A DNA stretch of 64,000 bases from Blastococcus sp. URHD0036 (GTDB taxonomy: Bacteria > Actinomycetota > Actinomycetes > Mycobacteriales > Geodermatophilaceae), in the NCBI RefSeq assembly GCF_000701365.1, contig NZ_JNIK01000017.1, positions 124,001 to 188,000 on the forward strand. The letters are read 5' to 3'. The notes under the pieces are model-generated. The model was given only the letters and a program-made list of their open reading frames with translations. It was not told the DNA's origin and did not search any database. Every line of letters starts with the position of its first letter. Within the stretch, counting starts at the first letter, position 1. The translations under genes and the position numbers were made by a program. Positions 33,359-42,380 of this stretch are shown piece by piece.

Positions 33359-33406
33359 TCCGGCCGCGCCTGCGCCGCTACGACGGGACGGCCGAACACG
33401 GGGCGG

Positions 33407-33595
33407 CTACTGCGAGCTGCGGTCCTGCGGCGCGGGCGGGGCCGGCTTCGGCCGCTCGCGGAAGCCCGGGTCGAAGCGCTTCGTGGCCTCGGCCTGCTCG
33501 GCGTCGTCGTGCTCCGGACCGTCGTCCTCGGCCGAGTGCTTGCCGGGCCGCGGCATCTTGAACTCGGCCGTCTCGTCGTTCAGGTGCCTCGCCAC
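33407..33595 (-). CDS. Small ARHLxDETAEF-family protein, 62 aa
   Basis: GTG 33595 with GGGGGAGG upstream gives VARHLNDETAEFKMPRPGKH, an acidic middle (EDDGPEHDDAEQAE) and FDPGFRERPKPAPPAPQD. It is paralogous to the 55-aa protein at 32347-32514. Both are charged, Pro-rich and without hydrophobic segments, suggesting disordered regulatory or stress proteins. Function is unknown. Confidence 0.7.
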   Translation of the reverse strand: MARHLNDETAEFKMPRPGKHSAEDDGPEHDDAEQAEATKRFDPGFRERPKPAPPAPQDRSSQ

Positions 33596-33684
33596 GATGG
33601 GTCCTCCCCCTGCTCGTCTGGCCACAGACTACGGAGGCACGCGCCGGACCGCGGAAACGGCCGGACCTGCAGCCGGCCCGCCGC

Positions 33685-34287
33685 CTACTCCACCCGCACG
33701 AACTGGCGCCCGTCCCAGTGCCAGCGCACGGTGATCGGGACCGAGGGGCCGCTGGCATGAGAGTCCTCCGGCCCGTAGGCCGTCATCGCGGCCACGATGT
33801 CGCCGCCCTCGACGGTCAGCCCAGCGGGGTCGTAGAGCGGAGCGAGGATCGACTCCTCCCGGAGCATGCGCGGGCTCGGCAGCACACCGAGCCGGTCGCC
33901 GTCGGCCGTGAAGACCTGGGCCTCCTCGAGGATGCCGTTCGACGGCTGCGGCGAGCACTGCAGCAGCACCACCACGTCGCGGTCGCCGTCTCCGTCGACG
34001 TCCCCGCTCGCCGAGGTCTCGAACCCGATCTCGTAGTGGTCGTAATACGGCGGGCGACTCGGGTCGGCGGACACCCAGGCGGCTCCGTCAGTGAGCGTCG
34101 CGGGGAAACCGTCCGGGACGATGCCGTCGCAGGTGACGCTGTAGGTGGCGTTGCGCCAGTCGTGCAGTGTCGTCGCCGCGGCGGCCTCGCCACGGACGTC
34201 GGTGGCGCAGCCGGCCAGGAGACCCATCGCGACCCCGGCAGCGGCCAGCCCTCGGATGCGCCGGTGCTGGGAAGAGCCGGTCGTCAC
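33685..34287 (-). CDS. Lipoprotein with a Ca-binding-like Asp loop
   Basis: A protein of 200 residues. A signal peptide ending in the lipobox LLAGC (about residue 27) precedes a beta-rich domain containing SGDVDGDGDRDVVV, a FG-GAP/dockerin-like Asp loop that may bind Ca2+. The C-terminus is PITVRWHWDGRQFVRV. GTG 34287 has GGAGG 6 nt upstream. It is an extracytoplasmic protein of unknown role, probably monocistronic. Confidence 0.75.
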   Translation of the reverse strand: MTTGSSQHRRIRGLAAAGVAMGLLAGCATDVRGEAAAATTLHDWRNATYSVTCDGIVPDGFPATLTDGAAWVSADPSRPPYYDHYEIGFETSASGDVDGDGDRDVVVLLQCSPQPSNGILEEAQVFTADGDRLGVLPSPRMLREESILAPLYDPAGLTVEGGDIVAAMTAYGPEDSHASGPSVPITVRWHWDGRQFVRVE

Positions 34288-34447
34288 GGGCACCTCCGCC
34301 GTCCTCGGGAAGGCGGGTTGGAGGTGCGGAGCGTACGAGCGTTCGCGGGGCACCGGCACGGCCGTCGCGGCCGTGGGCAGTGGCGGGTGCGCCGTACGGG
34401 TGTCGACCACGGAGGGTGGCCGCGGCCCTGCACGGCGACATCTGCGG

Positions 34448-36106
34448 TCAGCCGGCGATCAGCCGGTGCACCTGCTGGATCGCGATCGACCCCTCGCCCA
34501 CGGCGGAGGCCACCCGCTTGACCGACCCGTGCCGGACGTCGCCCGCCGCGAGCACGCCCGGGATGCTGGTCTCCAGCGGGAGCGGAGGCCGTCCGAAGGC
34601 CCGGACCGCGTCGTCGCTGAGGTCGGCACCGGTGAGGACGAAGCCGGCCTCGTCCCGTTCCACGGTCGGTGGCAGCCACGCGCTGTGCGGCTGGGCGCCG
34701 ATCATCAGGAACAGCCCGTAGGCGCTGACGGTCTCGCGCTCGCCGGTCGCGCGGTCGCGCAGCACCAGGTGCTCCAGCCAGCCGTCGCCGTCCCCGTCGA
34801 CGACCTCGGTGCCGCAGCGGACGTCGATGTTCGGCGTCTCCTCGATCTGGTGGACCAGGTAGTGCGACATCCCGGCGGTCAGGCTCGCGGCGCGCACCAC
34901 GAGCGTGACCCGCTTGGCGTAGCCGGCGAGGTGGATGGCGGCTTGGCCGGCGGAGTTCGCGCCCCCGACGATGAACACCTCCTCGCCGGAGATGAGCGGC
35001 GACTCGGACATCGCGGCGCCGTAGAAGACCCCAGCTCCGCGCAGCGCCTCGAGCGACTGGACGCCGAGCAGCCGGTAGCTCGCGCCCATCGCGAGGACGA
35101 CGGCGCCGGCCACCACCACTCCCCCGGTGTCCAGCGTGAGGACGATCCCGTCGCGCTCGCGGGCCAGGGTGGTGACCTCCTGCATGAAGGCGTACCGGGC
35201 GCCGAACACCCATGCCTGCTGGAACGCCCGCCGGGCAAGGTCGGCACCGCTCAGGCCGCGGGGGAAGCCGAGGTAGTTGCGGATCGACGAGCTCGTCGTG
35301 GCCTGCCCGCCGATGGCGGCGGCGTCGATGACGAGGGTGCGCAGACCCTCGGAGGCGCCGTAGACGCCACCGGACAGCCCGGCCGGCCCGCAGCCGACGA
35401 TGACCAGGTCGAACCGCTCACCGGACGGGTCGATCGTCCGTCCGGAGCTTCGGGCGATGTCCCCGTCGGTGGGGTTCTCCAGGACCCGGCCGTCCGGGAG
35501 GACGAGCATCGGGAGTCTCCGATCGGGACCCGTGCCGGCGAGGATGGCCCGCCCCTCGTCGGAGCCGGCGAGGTGGAACCGGTGCGGCAGCGCGCAGCGG
35601 CCGAGGACGTCGCGCAGCTCGTACGCCCGCCCGGACCAGGTCTCCCCCACCACGTCGATCGTGTGCGGCGCGCGCCGCTTCGCCTCGGCCCACAGCAGCA
35701 GGAAGCCCGAGACGGAGTGGTGGAACTCCTCGTCCGGTGGCGGCGCGGGGCGCACCAGGTACTGGTCGATGCGGCCGCGGGCGACCGCCTCGAAGATGGC
35801 GTCACCGGTGTCCGGCTGGCCCAGGCGGCCCCAGCTGATCAGCAGCGCGCGCTGGGCGTGCGGGAACAGCGGGCGGACCGCCCCGAGGAGGTCCAGCCCC
35901 GATGACTCCTCGCCGGCCATGACCAGGGCGACGTCGTCACCGGCGTCGGCGAGGCGGGTGAGCGCGGCTAGCCCCTCGTCCACCGTGCTGAAACAGCAGA
36001 CTCGGTAGTCGGCGGCGTACCGGGCGCTCAGCTCCCGCTCGACGTCGGCGAGCAGGGCCGGATCGTCGTCGATGGCGACCAGCAGCGGCGCATGCAGGGC
36101 AGACAT
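34448..36106 (-). CDS. Fused response-regulator-like / thioredoxin-reductase-like FAD protein
   Basis: A protein of 552 residues. Residues 1-130 form a receiver-like domain (PLLVAIDDDPALLADVEREL), which keeps the acidic pocket DDD, but MAGEESSG takes the place of the usual phosphorylated Asp. Residues about 235-550 are a thioredoxin-reductase-like flavoprotein: VGCGPAGLSGGVYGASEG (FAD), FIVGGANSAGQAA (NADPH) and GVLAAGDVR. The redox CxxC of true thioredoxin reductase is absent. The NAD(P)H-flavin unit probably acts as a sensor or with another partner. ATG 36106 is the obvious start. Confidence 0.82.
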   Translation of the reverse strand: MSALHAPLLVAIDDDPALLADVERELSARYAADYRVCCFSTVDEGLAALTRLADAGDDVALVMAGEESSGLDLLGAVRPLFPHAQRALLISWGRLGQPDTGDAIFEAVARGRIDQYLVRPAPPPDEEFHHSVSGFLLLWAEAKRRAPHTIDVVGETWSGRAYELRDVLGRCALPHRFHLAGSDEGRAILAGTGPDRRLPMLVLPDGRVLENPTDGDIARSSGRTIDPSGERFDLVIVGCGPAGLSGGVYGASEGLRTLVIDAAAIGGQATTSSSIRNYLGFPRGLSGADLARRAFQQAWVFGARYAFMQEVTTLARERDGIVLTLDTGGVVVAGAVVLAMGASYRLLGVQSLEALRGAGVFYGAAMSESPLISGEEVFIVGGANSAGQAAIHLAGYAKRVTLVVRAASLTAGMSHYLVHQIEETPNIDVRCGTEVVDGDGDGWLEHLVLRDRATGERETVSAYGLFLMIGAQPHSAWLPPTVERDEAGFVLTGADLSDDAVRAFGRPPLPLETSIPGVLAAGDVRHGSVKRVASAVGEGSIAIQQVHRLIAG

Positions 36107-36166
36107 GCCCCCTGATCGTAGGGACGGCGCGGCGTCCGCGGAACCGAATTCAAGTCCCCGACCCGC

Positions 36167-36841
36167 TCAGATCAGGCCAGGGCAACCGTTCTCCAGGTGC
36201 ACCGGTCGGTGGCGCATCCAGAGGACGACGTCGAGGGCGCGGAGCGTCGAGATCCGGTCGGGGACGCCTGCCGCCCGGCGAGCAGCGGCGAGACGATCAG
36301 CGACTCCAGCCTCGCCCGCGAAGACGTCGAGGTGCCATCCCCAAGACTCGTCGGGCAGTCCGGTCAGGCACCGCGCGACCCGGTCGTAGGCCGGGATGAG
36401 ACGCGGGCGCTTGCGCGCGAGCAGGGTGTGCGCGATGAACCAGTCCATGCCGTGCGGTTCCTCGAGCAGATCCCGTGCCAGCCGGACGGGGGAGCCCGCA
36501 GCGAAGAACAGGTCGTGCGCCGCCGGGTCTTCGATGCCGACGTCGACCGGGATGCGCCCGAGGCACCCGGCGACGTCCCCTCCGGGGTCGCCCTCGAGGA
36601 GTTGCAGCGCCACGTCGCCGGGGACGCTCATCGACAGCAGGGTCACCGCGACGAGGTCGTCGGGGGTGATCCGGTTCGCCGTCTCGGGTCGGTCACCGCC
36701 GCCGAGGAACTCGAAGCGGCTGCCGGCGAAGCGAGGCGGCGCGTCAGCCGCACGGTCCGGCTCGAAGTAGGCCGCCAGGTCCTCGACCGCACGGGGCGAC
36801 TCGACGACCTCGAGCAGGCGACTCAGGGTGGCGGGAGGCAC
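36167..36841 (-). CDS. DUF6308-like protein, copy 2
   Basis: A protein of 224 residues paralogous to 21448-22122, sharing the blocks RITPDDLVAVTLLSMSV, HTLLARKRPRLIPAYDRVA and STLRALDVVLWM. Overall identity is moderate and the N-terminus differs. Start GTG 36841 (VPPATLSRLLEVV). It is next to a small acidic protein and at the left edge of the defence-like island. Function is unknown. Confidence 0.7.
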   Translation of the reverse strand: MPPATLSRLLEVVESPRAVEDLAAYFEPDRAADAPPRFAGSRFEFLGGGDRPETANRITPDDLVAVTLLSMSVPGDVALQLLEGDPGGDVAGCLGRIPVDVGIEDPAAHDLFFAAGSPVRLARDLLEEPHGMDWFIAHTLLARKRPRLIPAYDRVARCLTGLPDESWGWHLDVFAGEAGVADRLAAARRAAGVPDRISTLRALDVVLWMRHRPVHLENGCPGLI

Positions 36842-36880
36842 GGGGCGGACGCTCGCAGCAAGAGCTGACAGTCCCGCCGA

Positions 36881-37180
36881 TCAATCGTCTTCCTCAGCCA
36901 TCGACTCCCACCGCCGGACCTCGTCGCCGTCGACCTCGTCCACGGTCGACCAAAACTCGGCGACGTCGAATGGGTACGCGAGGCAGATGGCGCCGATGCC
37001 TGCGCCGATCTCGACCCCGTCATCGGTCTCCTCGAGCCAGATGTCGGCGTCACAGTCCCCGTCGACCAGGTCAGCGAGCTCCTCGATCGTCCTGGCCCCT
37101 GTCGCCGCGAGCAGGTTCGGCAGATCGAGGACGATCGACCGAACCAGGGGCTGCGCAGTGGCATCCATCGGACTTCGCAT
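36881..37180 (-). CDS. Small acidic hypothetical protein, 99 aa
   Basis: A protein of 99 residues from ATG 37180, or 95 from ATG 37168. It is very acidic (DGDCDADIWLEETDDGVE; ESMAEEDD) with a hydrophobic stretch GIGAICLAYPFDVAEFW. The composition resembles immunity or anti-restriction-like acidic proteins, but no family is recognised. It may share a transcript with the DUF6308-like gene, which starts 40 nt downstream. Confidence 0.5.
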   Translation of the reverse strand: MRSPMDATAQPLVRSIVLDLPNLLAATGARTIEELADLVDGDCDADIWLEETDDGVEIGAGIGAICLAYPFDVAEFWSTVDEVDGDEVRRWESMAEEDD

Positions 37181-37225
37181 CTCCGCTGCCGATGGGCTCG
37201 AGCAGGGTCCCGGTTCCCGGCCTCG

Positions 37226-37275
37226 TCATCCCGCGAGGCGCGACGTTCGGGGTGATCATCTCGCGAGGCTGCGAC
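37226..37275. repeat. Imperfect tandem direct repeat, 30-bp period
   Basis: TCATCCCGCGAGGCGCGAC (37226-37244) recurs as TCATCTCGCGAGGCTGCGAC (37256-37275). It lies in the 146-bp gap between the acidic protein and the DUF6884/GIY-YIG gene. It could be a pair of regulator sites or residue of lost coding sequence. Confidence 0.4.
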
Positions 37276-37326
37276 ATCTCAGGCCCAGAGCGGGGCCGGC
37301 GCCGAGGGGTGGATCCGCCGGGGTGG

Positions 37327-38607
37327 CTACGACGAGGCCGCCAGCTCGGACCGCAACCGGCTGAGCGTCCGCCGCAGTGGTGTGGCCGGCATTCCGCTCA
37401 GGTTGAGCGGCGGGTCGGTGAGCTCGAGCAGCTTCTCCTCCGCCGCGAACACGCCATCAGCAGGGAGCGGCAGCACAGCAACGCGCAGGTGCGCATGCAT
37501 CCATCGGCTGAGCTCGGCCTCGTCGGCCACCGGCGTGCCGGAGTGGCGGAGCGCGGCGGTCAAGGTCAGCCGGAACGTCGAGAAGTCGCGGTTGCCCTGC
37601 AGGTGCATGCCACCGACGCGGCCCCAGAGCGTGTTCGACGAGACCTTGCCGTTCGGCCGCTGCCCGCCGGCCCGACCGGCATAGGCGAGGCCCGGCTGGA
37701 CGAGGTGCCCGAGGCCCGCGGACAACCCTGTCGCGCCCGGGTCGTCAACCCACCAGCTGTACAGCCCGGGCTCTCCGTACGTCGCCCGCCCTCCGGCGAG
37801 GAAGGCCGCTGGTGCGATCGCGTTCTGCCCGTCGAGCAGGGAGGAAAGGTCAGCGTGCTCCGGCTGCTCCGGCCGCTCCGGCGTCCGGTCGGAGCCGTAC
37901 CAGGCGAGGCGTTTCCCGAGGCCGAGCCCGGCTAGCGGTTCGGTCAGCGTGGCGCCTGCCGCGGCCAGCGGGGCAGCGAGCGGCTCGCAGTACGCGCGGC
38001 CGGCGTGCACCTCGACGACCGCGCGAGCGAGGTCGTGGCGCGTGGCCAGCTGCGCGACCACCCAGGCACCCCAGGCCGTCCGATAGGTCCGCGGCTGGTC
38101 GGCCAGGTAGACGTCGTAGGGCGCGACGACCTCGGTCGGGTCGAGCAGCCCGAACTTCGCGCTCAGCACGTACCAGGGCGCGCTCCCCCGACGGGCCAGC
38201 TCGCTGGCCTTGGTGAAGGCGGCGCCGGTGAACAGCTCCGCGGCCTGGCGGGCTGACGGCGCCTTCGAGCTGGAGCACCCGATGAGGACCACGTTCGCGG
38301 CGGACGACCGCGCGGGCGTGGACGGTTTCGCGGACGCTGGTCGAGCTAGAGTCACCGTCGGCGCTGAGCCGCGGTAACGGCGGTACTCCCCGCGCCCGAC
38401 CCGCTCCAGCAGCGGCGTCCGACCGCGGAAGGGGTTGCTCGCGTTCGTCGCGTTCGCCGTGGCGTACTGGATGTGCGTGCCGATCGAGGACTCCTCGACG
38501 TCCGGGCGGAGCTGTCGCACCCGCGCCAGGAGGGCGGACCGGCTGAACGGCTCGGGCAGCGATTCCGACGCCTGCCTCACCAGGTCCCAGATCGAGTCGT
38601 TGCTCAC
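37327..38607 (-). CDS. Three-domain protein: winged-helix-like, DUF6884, GIY-YIG-like
   Basis: A protein of 426 residues. Residues about 1-80 (IWDLVRQASESLPEPFSRSA) form a winged-helix-like unit. Residues about 105-240 match a DUF6884-type domain (VVLIGCSSSKAPSARQAAEL, FTGAAFTKAS, WYVLSAKFGLLDP), known from restriction-associated proteins. Residues about 285-400 look like a GIY-YIG nuclease: GLYSWW, LAYAGRAGG, then NTLWGRVGGMHLQGN and FSTFRLTLTAAL. The GTG start overlaps the helicase stop, so the two are coupled. It is likely the nuclease partner of the NERD helicase. Domain calls rest on pattern, not a search. Confidence 0.68.
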   Translation of the reverse strand: MSNDSIWDLVRQASESLPEPFSRSALLARVRQLRPDVEESSIGTHIQYATANATNASNPFRGRTPLLERVGRGEYRRYRGSAPTVTLARPASAKPSTPARSSAANVVLIGCSSSKAPSARQAAELFTGAAFTKASELARRGSAPWYVLSAKFGLLDPTEVVAPYDVYLADQPRTYRTAWGAWVVAQLATRHDLARAVVEVHAGRAYCEPLAAPLAAAGATLTEPLAGLGLGKRLAWYGSDRTPERPEQPEHADLSSLLDGQNAIAPAAFLAGGRATYGEPGLYSWWVDDPGATGLSAGLGHLVQPGLAYAGRAGGQRPNGKVSSNTLWGRVGGMHLQGNRDFSTFRLTLTAALRHSGTPVADEAELSRWMHAHLRVAVLPLPADGVFAAEEKLLELTDPPLNLSGMPATPLRRTLSRLRSELAASS

Positions 38608-40256
38608 CGCGCGCCGTCCGCCTGCAGTAGGCGCTGGACGACGCTCTCCCCACCGACCTGCCGGATCAGCTCGAGATCACCGCAGACCACGAGCAGGTCA
38701 CGGGCCCGGGAGAGGCCGACGTAGAGCATCTCCCGGGCGCGAGCGGCGTCCCGGAAGCCGTTGACCGCCAGGACGACAGCAGGCCGCTCGAGGCCCTTGA
38801 AGCCGAGGACGTGGCCGTAGAAGAGGTCGTCGTCATCCCAATAGGTGGCCCAGTACGCGTCCGGGCCCTTGGCCTGCCTTTCGGCCTGGACCGGATGCCG
38901 CCGGTGCGTCGTCAGTAGCGCGACTGCCTGCGGTGGCCAGTCCTCCTTCTCGAGAAGTGTGCTGGCCATGTCGTCAGCGACGTCGACGGCGTCCTCGGTG
39001 GCGCACTGCACGAAGCGGACCGGCATGCCGCTGTGCCCACGGATCTTCATCTGCGAGGGCGCGAGGGTCCGGAAGGTGTTGGCGATCTGCTTGGTGTTGC
39101 GCAGGTTCTCGTTCAGGTTGATCGGCACGAGGTCGACGGTCGGCCGGCCCTGGCGGGCGAACACCCGCTGCCCCTCGTCGGCGAAGACGTACAGGCTGCC
39201 CCGCTCGGGGTCGCGCAGCGCGGCGAGCACCGCCGGCCACCACGAGGCGGCGAAGTCCTGCGCCTCGTCGATGACGATCGCGTCGAAGCGCTCGTTCTCC
39301 GGCAGCGCGGCCGCGAGCGTCTCCATCTCGCCGGGGAGGAACTCCTCCCAGTACCGGCTGTCGTCGTCGGTCCCCTCGGGGACGCCCCAGCCGATGCCGA
39401 GGTAGTGGAAGGTCCCGACGTAGGCCGGTCGCTCCCGACGGCGCAGCGTGCCGACCCGACGCTTCAGAAACTCGGCCAGGCCGCGGGAGTAGCACATGAG
39501 CGCGACGCGCTGACCGTCCGCTGCGAGCCGTCGGGCCTTCTCCACGGCCAGCCAGGTCTTACCCGAGCCGGCGCCGCCGCGGATCTCCACGCGCGGCACG
39601 AGCGCCAGCTGGTCGAGGACATCGGCCTGGTCGCGGGTGAGGAGCTCGCACGCCGCCTCGCTCTCGCCGAGGTCGGCGACGAGGGCCTGCTGCGGAATCG
39701 AGGCGCCGAGCAGGCAGTCGACCAGGTCGTCGATGTCCTGCGGCAGCGGCGGGTCGGGCTGCTCCTCCACCTTGTGCAGAGCCGCCTCGATCCGCGACGC
39801 CGCGAACGGCAGGTCGGTCTTGTCGAGCACCATCCACCTGGGCGCGTCCGGGGCGCGGAAGTCATCGGGCAGCGTCGTCGTCGGCAGGGCGACGAGGTGG
39901 ACCAGCCGCGGGTTCCCGGCGGTCCAGCGAGGGTGCTTGTCCAGGTAGCCGCGGAGCAGGTACCGGCAGATGCGCGCCTGGTCGACGGGGTGGATCACCT
40001 TGTCGACGCCGCCGCCGACCTGACGCCACTCGCCGTCGGCGAGGTAGACGCTGCCGCCCTTGACCTCGATGACGGCTACGCCGACGCCAGGCCAGGCGAC
40101 GATGACGTCGGCCTCGCGGTCCTGTCCGCGATCGCTGAACCGCCGGCCGCAGATGAGGACGGCGTCGTCGGGCAGGTTCTCCTGCAGCGCCTCGACGAAC
40201 AACTGCTCGGACGGCGCCGCGAAGACCGGCTCCTCCGGATACCGACGCGCGGTCAC
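38604..40256 (-). CDS. NERD-domain UvrD/Rep-type helicase
   Basis: A protein of 550 residues. Residues about 10-130 form a NERD nuclease-related domain (EQLFVEALQENLPDDAVLI; DREADVIVAWPGVGVAVIEV with the ExK motif). The SF1 helicase follows: Walker A GGAGSGKTWLA near residue 230, Walker B VIDEAQDF near 328, then NLNENLRNTKQI, and a last motif LYVGLSRARDLLVV. GTG at 40256 (VTARRYPEEPV) is chosen over longer frames. It starts a two-gene operon with the DUF6884/GIY-YIG protein. It probably nicks or unwinds foreign or damaged DNA. Confidence 0.85.
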   Translation of the reverse strand: MTARRYPEEPVFAAPSEQLFVEALQENLPDDAVLICGRRFSDRGQDREADVIVAWPGVGVAVIEVKGGSVYLADGEWRQVGGGVDKVIHPVDQARICRYLLRGYLDKHPRWTAGNPRLVHLVALPTTTLPDDFRAPDAPRWMVLDKTDLPFAASRIEAALHKVEEQPDPPLPQDIDDLVDCLLGASIPQQALVADLGESEAACELLTRDQADVLDQLALVPRVEIRGGAGSGKTWLAVEKARRLAADGQRVALMCYSRGLAEFLKRRVGTLRRRERPAYVGTFHYLGIGWGVPEGTDDDSRYWEEFLPGEMETLAAALPENERFDAIVIDEAQDFAASWWPAVLAALRDPERGSLYVFADEGQRVFARQGRPTVDLVPINLNENLRNTKQIANTFRTLAPSQMKIRGHSGMPVRFVQCATEDAVDVADDMASTLLEKEDWPPQAVALLTTHRRHPVQAERQAKGPDAYWATYWDDDDLFYGHVLGFKGLERPAVVLAVNGFRDAARAREMLYVGLSRARDLLVVCGDLELIRQVGGESVVQRLLQADGAR

Positions 40257-40437
40257 ACCCGCACCCCTGCCGCGCTGCCTGCCATGGTCACGACGACTCC
40301 TCCCCGTTGCCGGGCCCCAGAACACCGCGGCCCGCGTGGACCATGGCATGTGCGAGCGAGAGGGCCACAGGTTTCGGGACCGAGGCGTCCCCAGATGCCC
40401 CACCCATCCCGCGACGGAACTCGGTGTCGGGTCAGGG

Positions 40438-41079
40438 TCACTCGTCGAATCGCTCGCACACCGCCAGACAGGAGGCGCACATCCCCTCGCTCCGGTCGAA
40501 CTCCTCGGGGGCGGCGGGTCGCCGGCACGTGGCGCACCAGCGGAACGATCGGCGTCGGCGGGAGACGATGGCCTCGGCGGCCCGAGCGACCTCAGAGGAG
40601 AACCACTGCAGGTCCTCACGGGTGAACCGGTGGCCGTCGGGTGGGACGACGTCCTGCCGCGGGCCCCAGTCGACGAGCGGCCGAGCCAGCACGAACCTGC
40701 CGGCCTCGACGCCGACCGCGAGCTGCGCCGGCTCGCCACTCACGAACCACTGCAGGCCGTCGTTCCCGCCGTGGTCCTCGCGCCGCCAGCCGGCGCCGAG
40801 GACGCGGACGACGTCCGGCCAGCCGACGCCGAGCAGGTCAGCGAGCGCCTGCTCGTCCGCGGTGGGATCGCCCTCGCGCCCCCATGAGAGTCCGCACGCA
40901 CCGCATGCCCACTCCGGGTTGCCCGCCGGGTCGAGCAGGCACCCGCCCAGCGCGACCAGGCCCCGTTCCGCGAGCTCGAACAGGTCGCCGGACGGCATCC
41001 CCCACACGATCGGGACCGACTCCTCGCGCCCGCACTCCGGGCACACCCGCCCGGCCTGGATCCCCAGCGATCTACTCAC
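40438..41079 (-). CDS. Zinc-ribbon protein of unknown function
   Basis: A protein of 213 residues with three Cys pairs or clusters: CPECGREE near residue 12, ACGACGLSW near 60, and CATCRRPAAPEEFD followed by CASCLAVC at the C-terminus. The middle (GNDGLQWFVSGEPAQLAV) is not recognised. GTG 41079 is preceded by GGGGAG. Three metal-binding sites suggest nucleic-acid contact or a scaffold. It lies between the helicase operon and the PGN_0703-type nuclease gene, in the same direction. Confidence 0.65.
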   Translation of the reverse strand: MSRSLGIQAGRVCPECGREESVPIVWGMPSGDLFELAERGLVALGGCLLDPAGNPEWACGACGLSWGREGDPTADEQALADLLGVGWPDVVRVLGAGWRREDHGGNDGLQWFVSGEPAQLAVGVEAGRFVLARPLVDWGPRQDVVPPDGHRFTREDLQWFSSEVARAAEAIVSRRRRSFRWCATCRRPAAPEEFDRSEGMCASCLAVCERFDE

Positions 41080-41213
41080 GCAACTCCCCGTGTCCCGGCC
41101 GTTCCTCCGACGGCGGAGCAGGAGAGTGGCATCGAGCACCGACAAGAACCGGAACGGCGCCCAGCCGGTTCACCTGATCGGGTTGTCGCTAGGGCAGCCC
41201 GCGGTCCCACCGA

Positions 41214-42161
41214 TCAGTCGGCGCAGTATCGCCGCCGGAACGACCTTGCCCAGTCGGTGACCCCGGGCCGGCGCTCAGCCGCGGTGGCGAACTCCCCGTG
41301 TCCGAGGAAGCGCACGTCTGTCGGCATCGCGCCACGGTCAGCCTGCAAAGCCGCGACTGCCGTGCGGGCCCCGGCATCGTCATCCCGGGCAAGCACCAGA
41401 GTGAGTGCGACGTCGAAAGGCGCGGTCGCTCCGCTCCCGCCTCGGCGGACGCTCTCGGTGAGCAGGACGTTGCGCAGGAGCTGCCGGGTGGCGTGACCGC
41501 GGAGCCGGTCGAAAGCACCCGGTGCCATGCCGAAGTCGCGACAGAACTGCTCGTACCGCCGGTCGGCCTCCGCGTTGTCCGGGTCGCGACTGAAGCTGTC
41601 GACGTACTTGGTCTCGACGGCAACGAGGAGGCTGCGGCCGTCGGCGAGGGTCGCAGAGACCACCGCGTCGAATGCCGACCGGTCCCCCGTGTGCTGGCGG
41701 CGGTCGGGCGCCCACTCGCACTCGATGCCGTCGATCGTGCGTTCACCGATCTGCACGAGAGCCAACGCCGCGATGTCGAGTCCCAGGAGGTCGCTCAGCA
41801 GCGGCACCGCGATCTCGGGGTGCGCTCGCAGGTGGCCGAAGACGCTGAAGCACAGCGGCATCGAGCTGAGCATGTTGGTACGCAGCCGGGTCTTCTCCAG
41901 CTGCCCGCCCTCACGCGGCACCTGCTCCGCGCGCACCTCCGCGTAGTCCGCAGCCTCGGGGCTGAGGAAGTTGGCACGCCAGTCGTCAGGACGGAGGTAG
42001 TTGCCGAGCACACGGTCGCCCCGGGTACCTGCGGGGAGCCTCAGAACCTCCTCGCGGTACAGCGACTGCCGACGCCGTTCGCGGCGAGTGACAGCGTCGT
42101 CGGAGGAGACGTCCAGCGGGTCGGCGGCACCGGCGTAGCGGCTGTCATCGTGAGGAGCCAT
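41214..42161 (-). CDS. PGN_0703-type putative restriction endonuclease
   Basis: A protein of 315 residues. DRSAFDAVVSATLADGRSLL followed by VAVETKYVD provides the PD-(D/E)XK core (D, then E-x-K). FSVFGHLRAHPE upstream and FDRLRGHATRQLLRNVLL downstream match the PGN_0703 family as recalled. ATG 42161 begins MAPHDDSRY. It is transcribed away from the giant DUF4011 helicase gene, 219 bp apart. No methyltransferase accompanies it, so it may act on unmodified or modified DNA by itself, or with the helicase. Confidence 0.78.
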   Translation of the reverse strand: MAPHDDSRYAGAADPLDVSSDDAVTRRERRRQSLYREEVLRLPAGTRGDRVLGNYLRPDDWRANFLSPEAADYAEVRAEQVPREGGQLEKTRLRTNMLSSMPLCFSVFGHLRAHPEIAVPLLSDLLGLDIAALALVQIGERTIDGIECEWAPDRRQHTGDRSAFDAVVSATLADGRSLLVAVETKYVDSFSRDPDNAEADRRYEQFCRDFGMAPGAFDRLRGHATRQLLRNVLLTESVRRGGSGATAPFDVALTLVLARDDDAGARTAVAALQADRGAMPTDVRFLGHGEFATAAERRPGVTDWARSFRRRYCAD

Positions 42162-42380
42162 GCCGTGACGGTAGGTACGTGTACGGCTCGGTCCGCGGTG
42201 CCGCGCCACATCCCGCCCCGCCCATGCGATCCCGGACGCCACGGACGGCCTTCTCGCGACGAGTGAATGACAACCCGACTCTCGAAAATCCGGAACTCTG
42301 CGGTTCGCTCCTGCCACAGAGGCAGCAACCACTCCCTCGGGCTACACGGCACCGTCGGAGCCAGCCGGTAGGAAGGGGCG

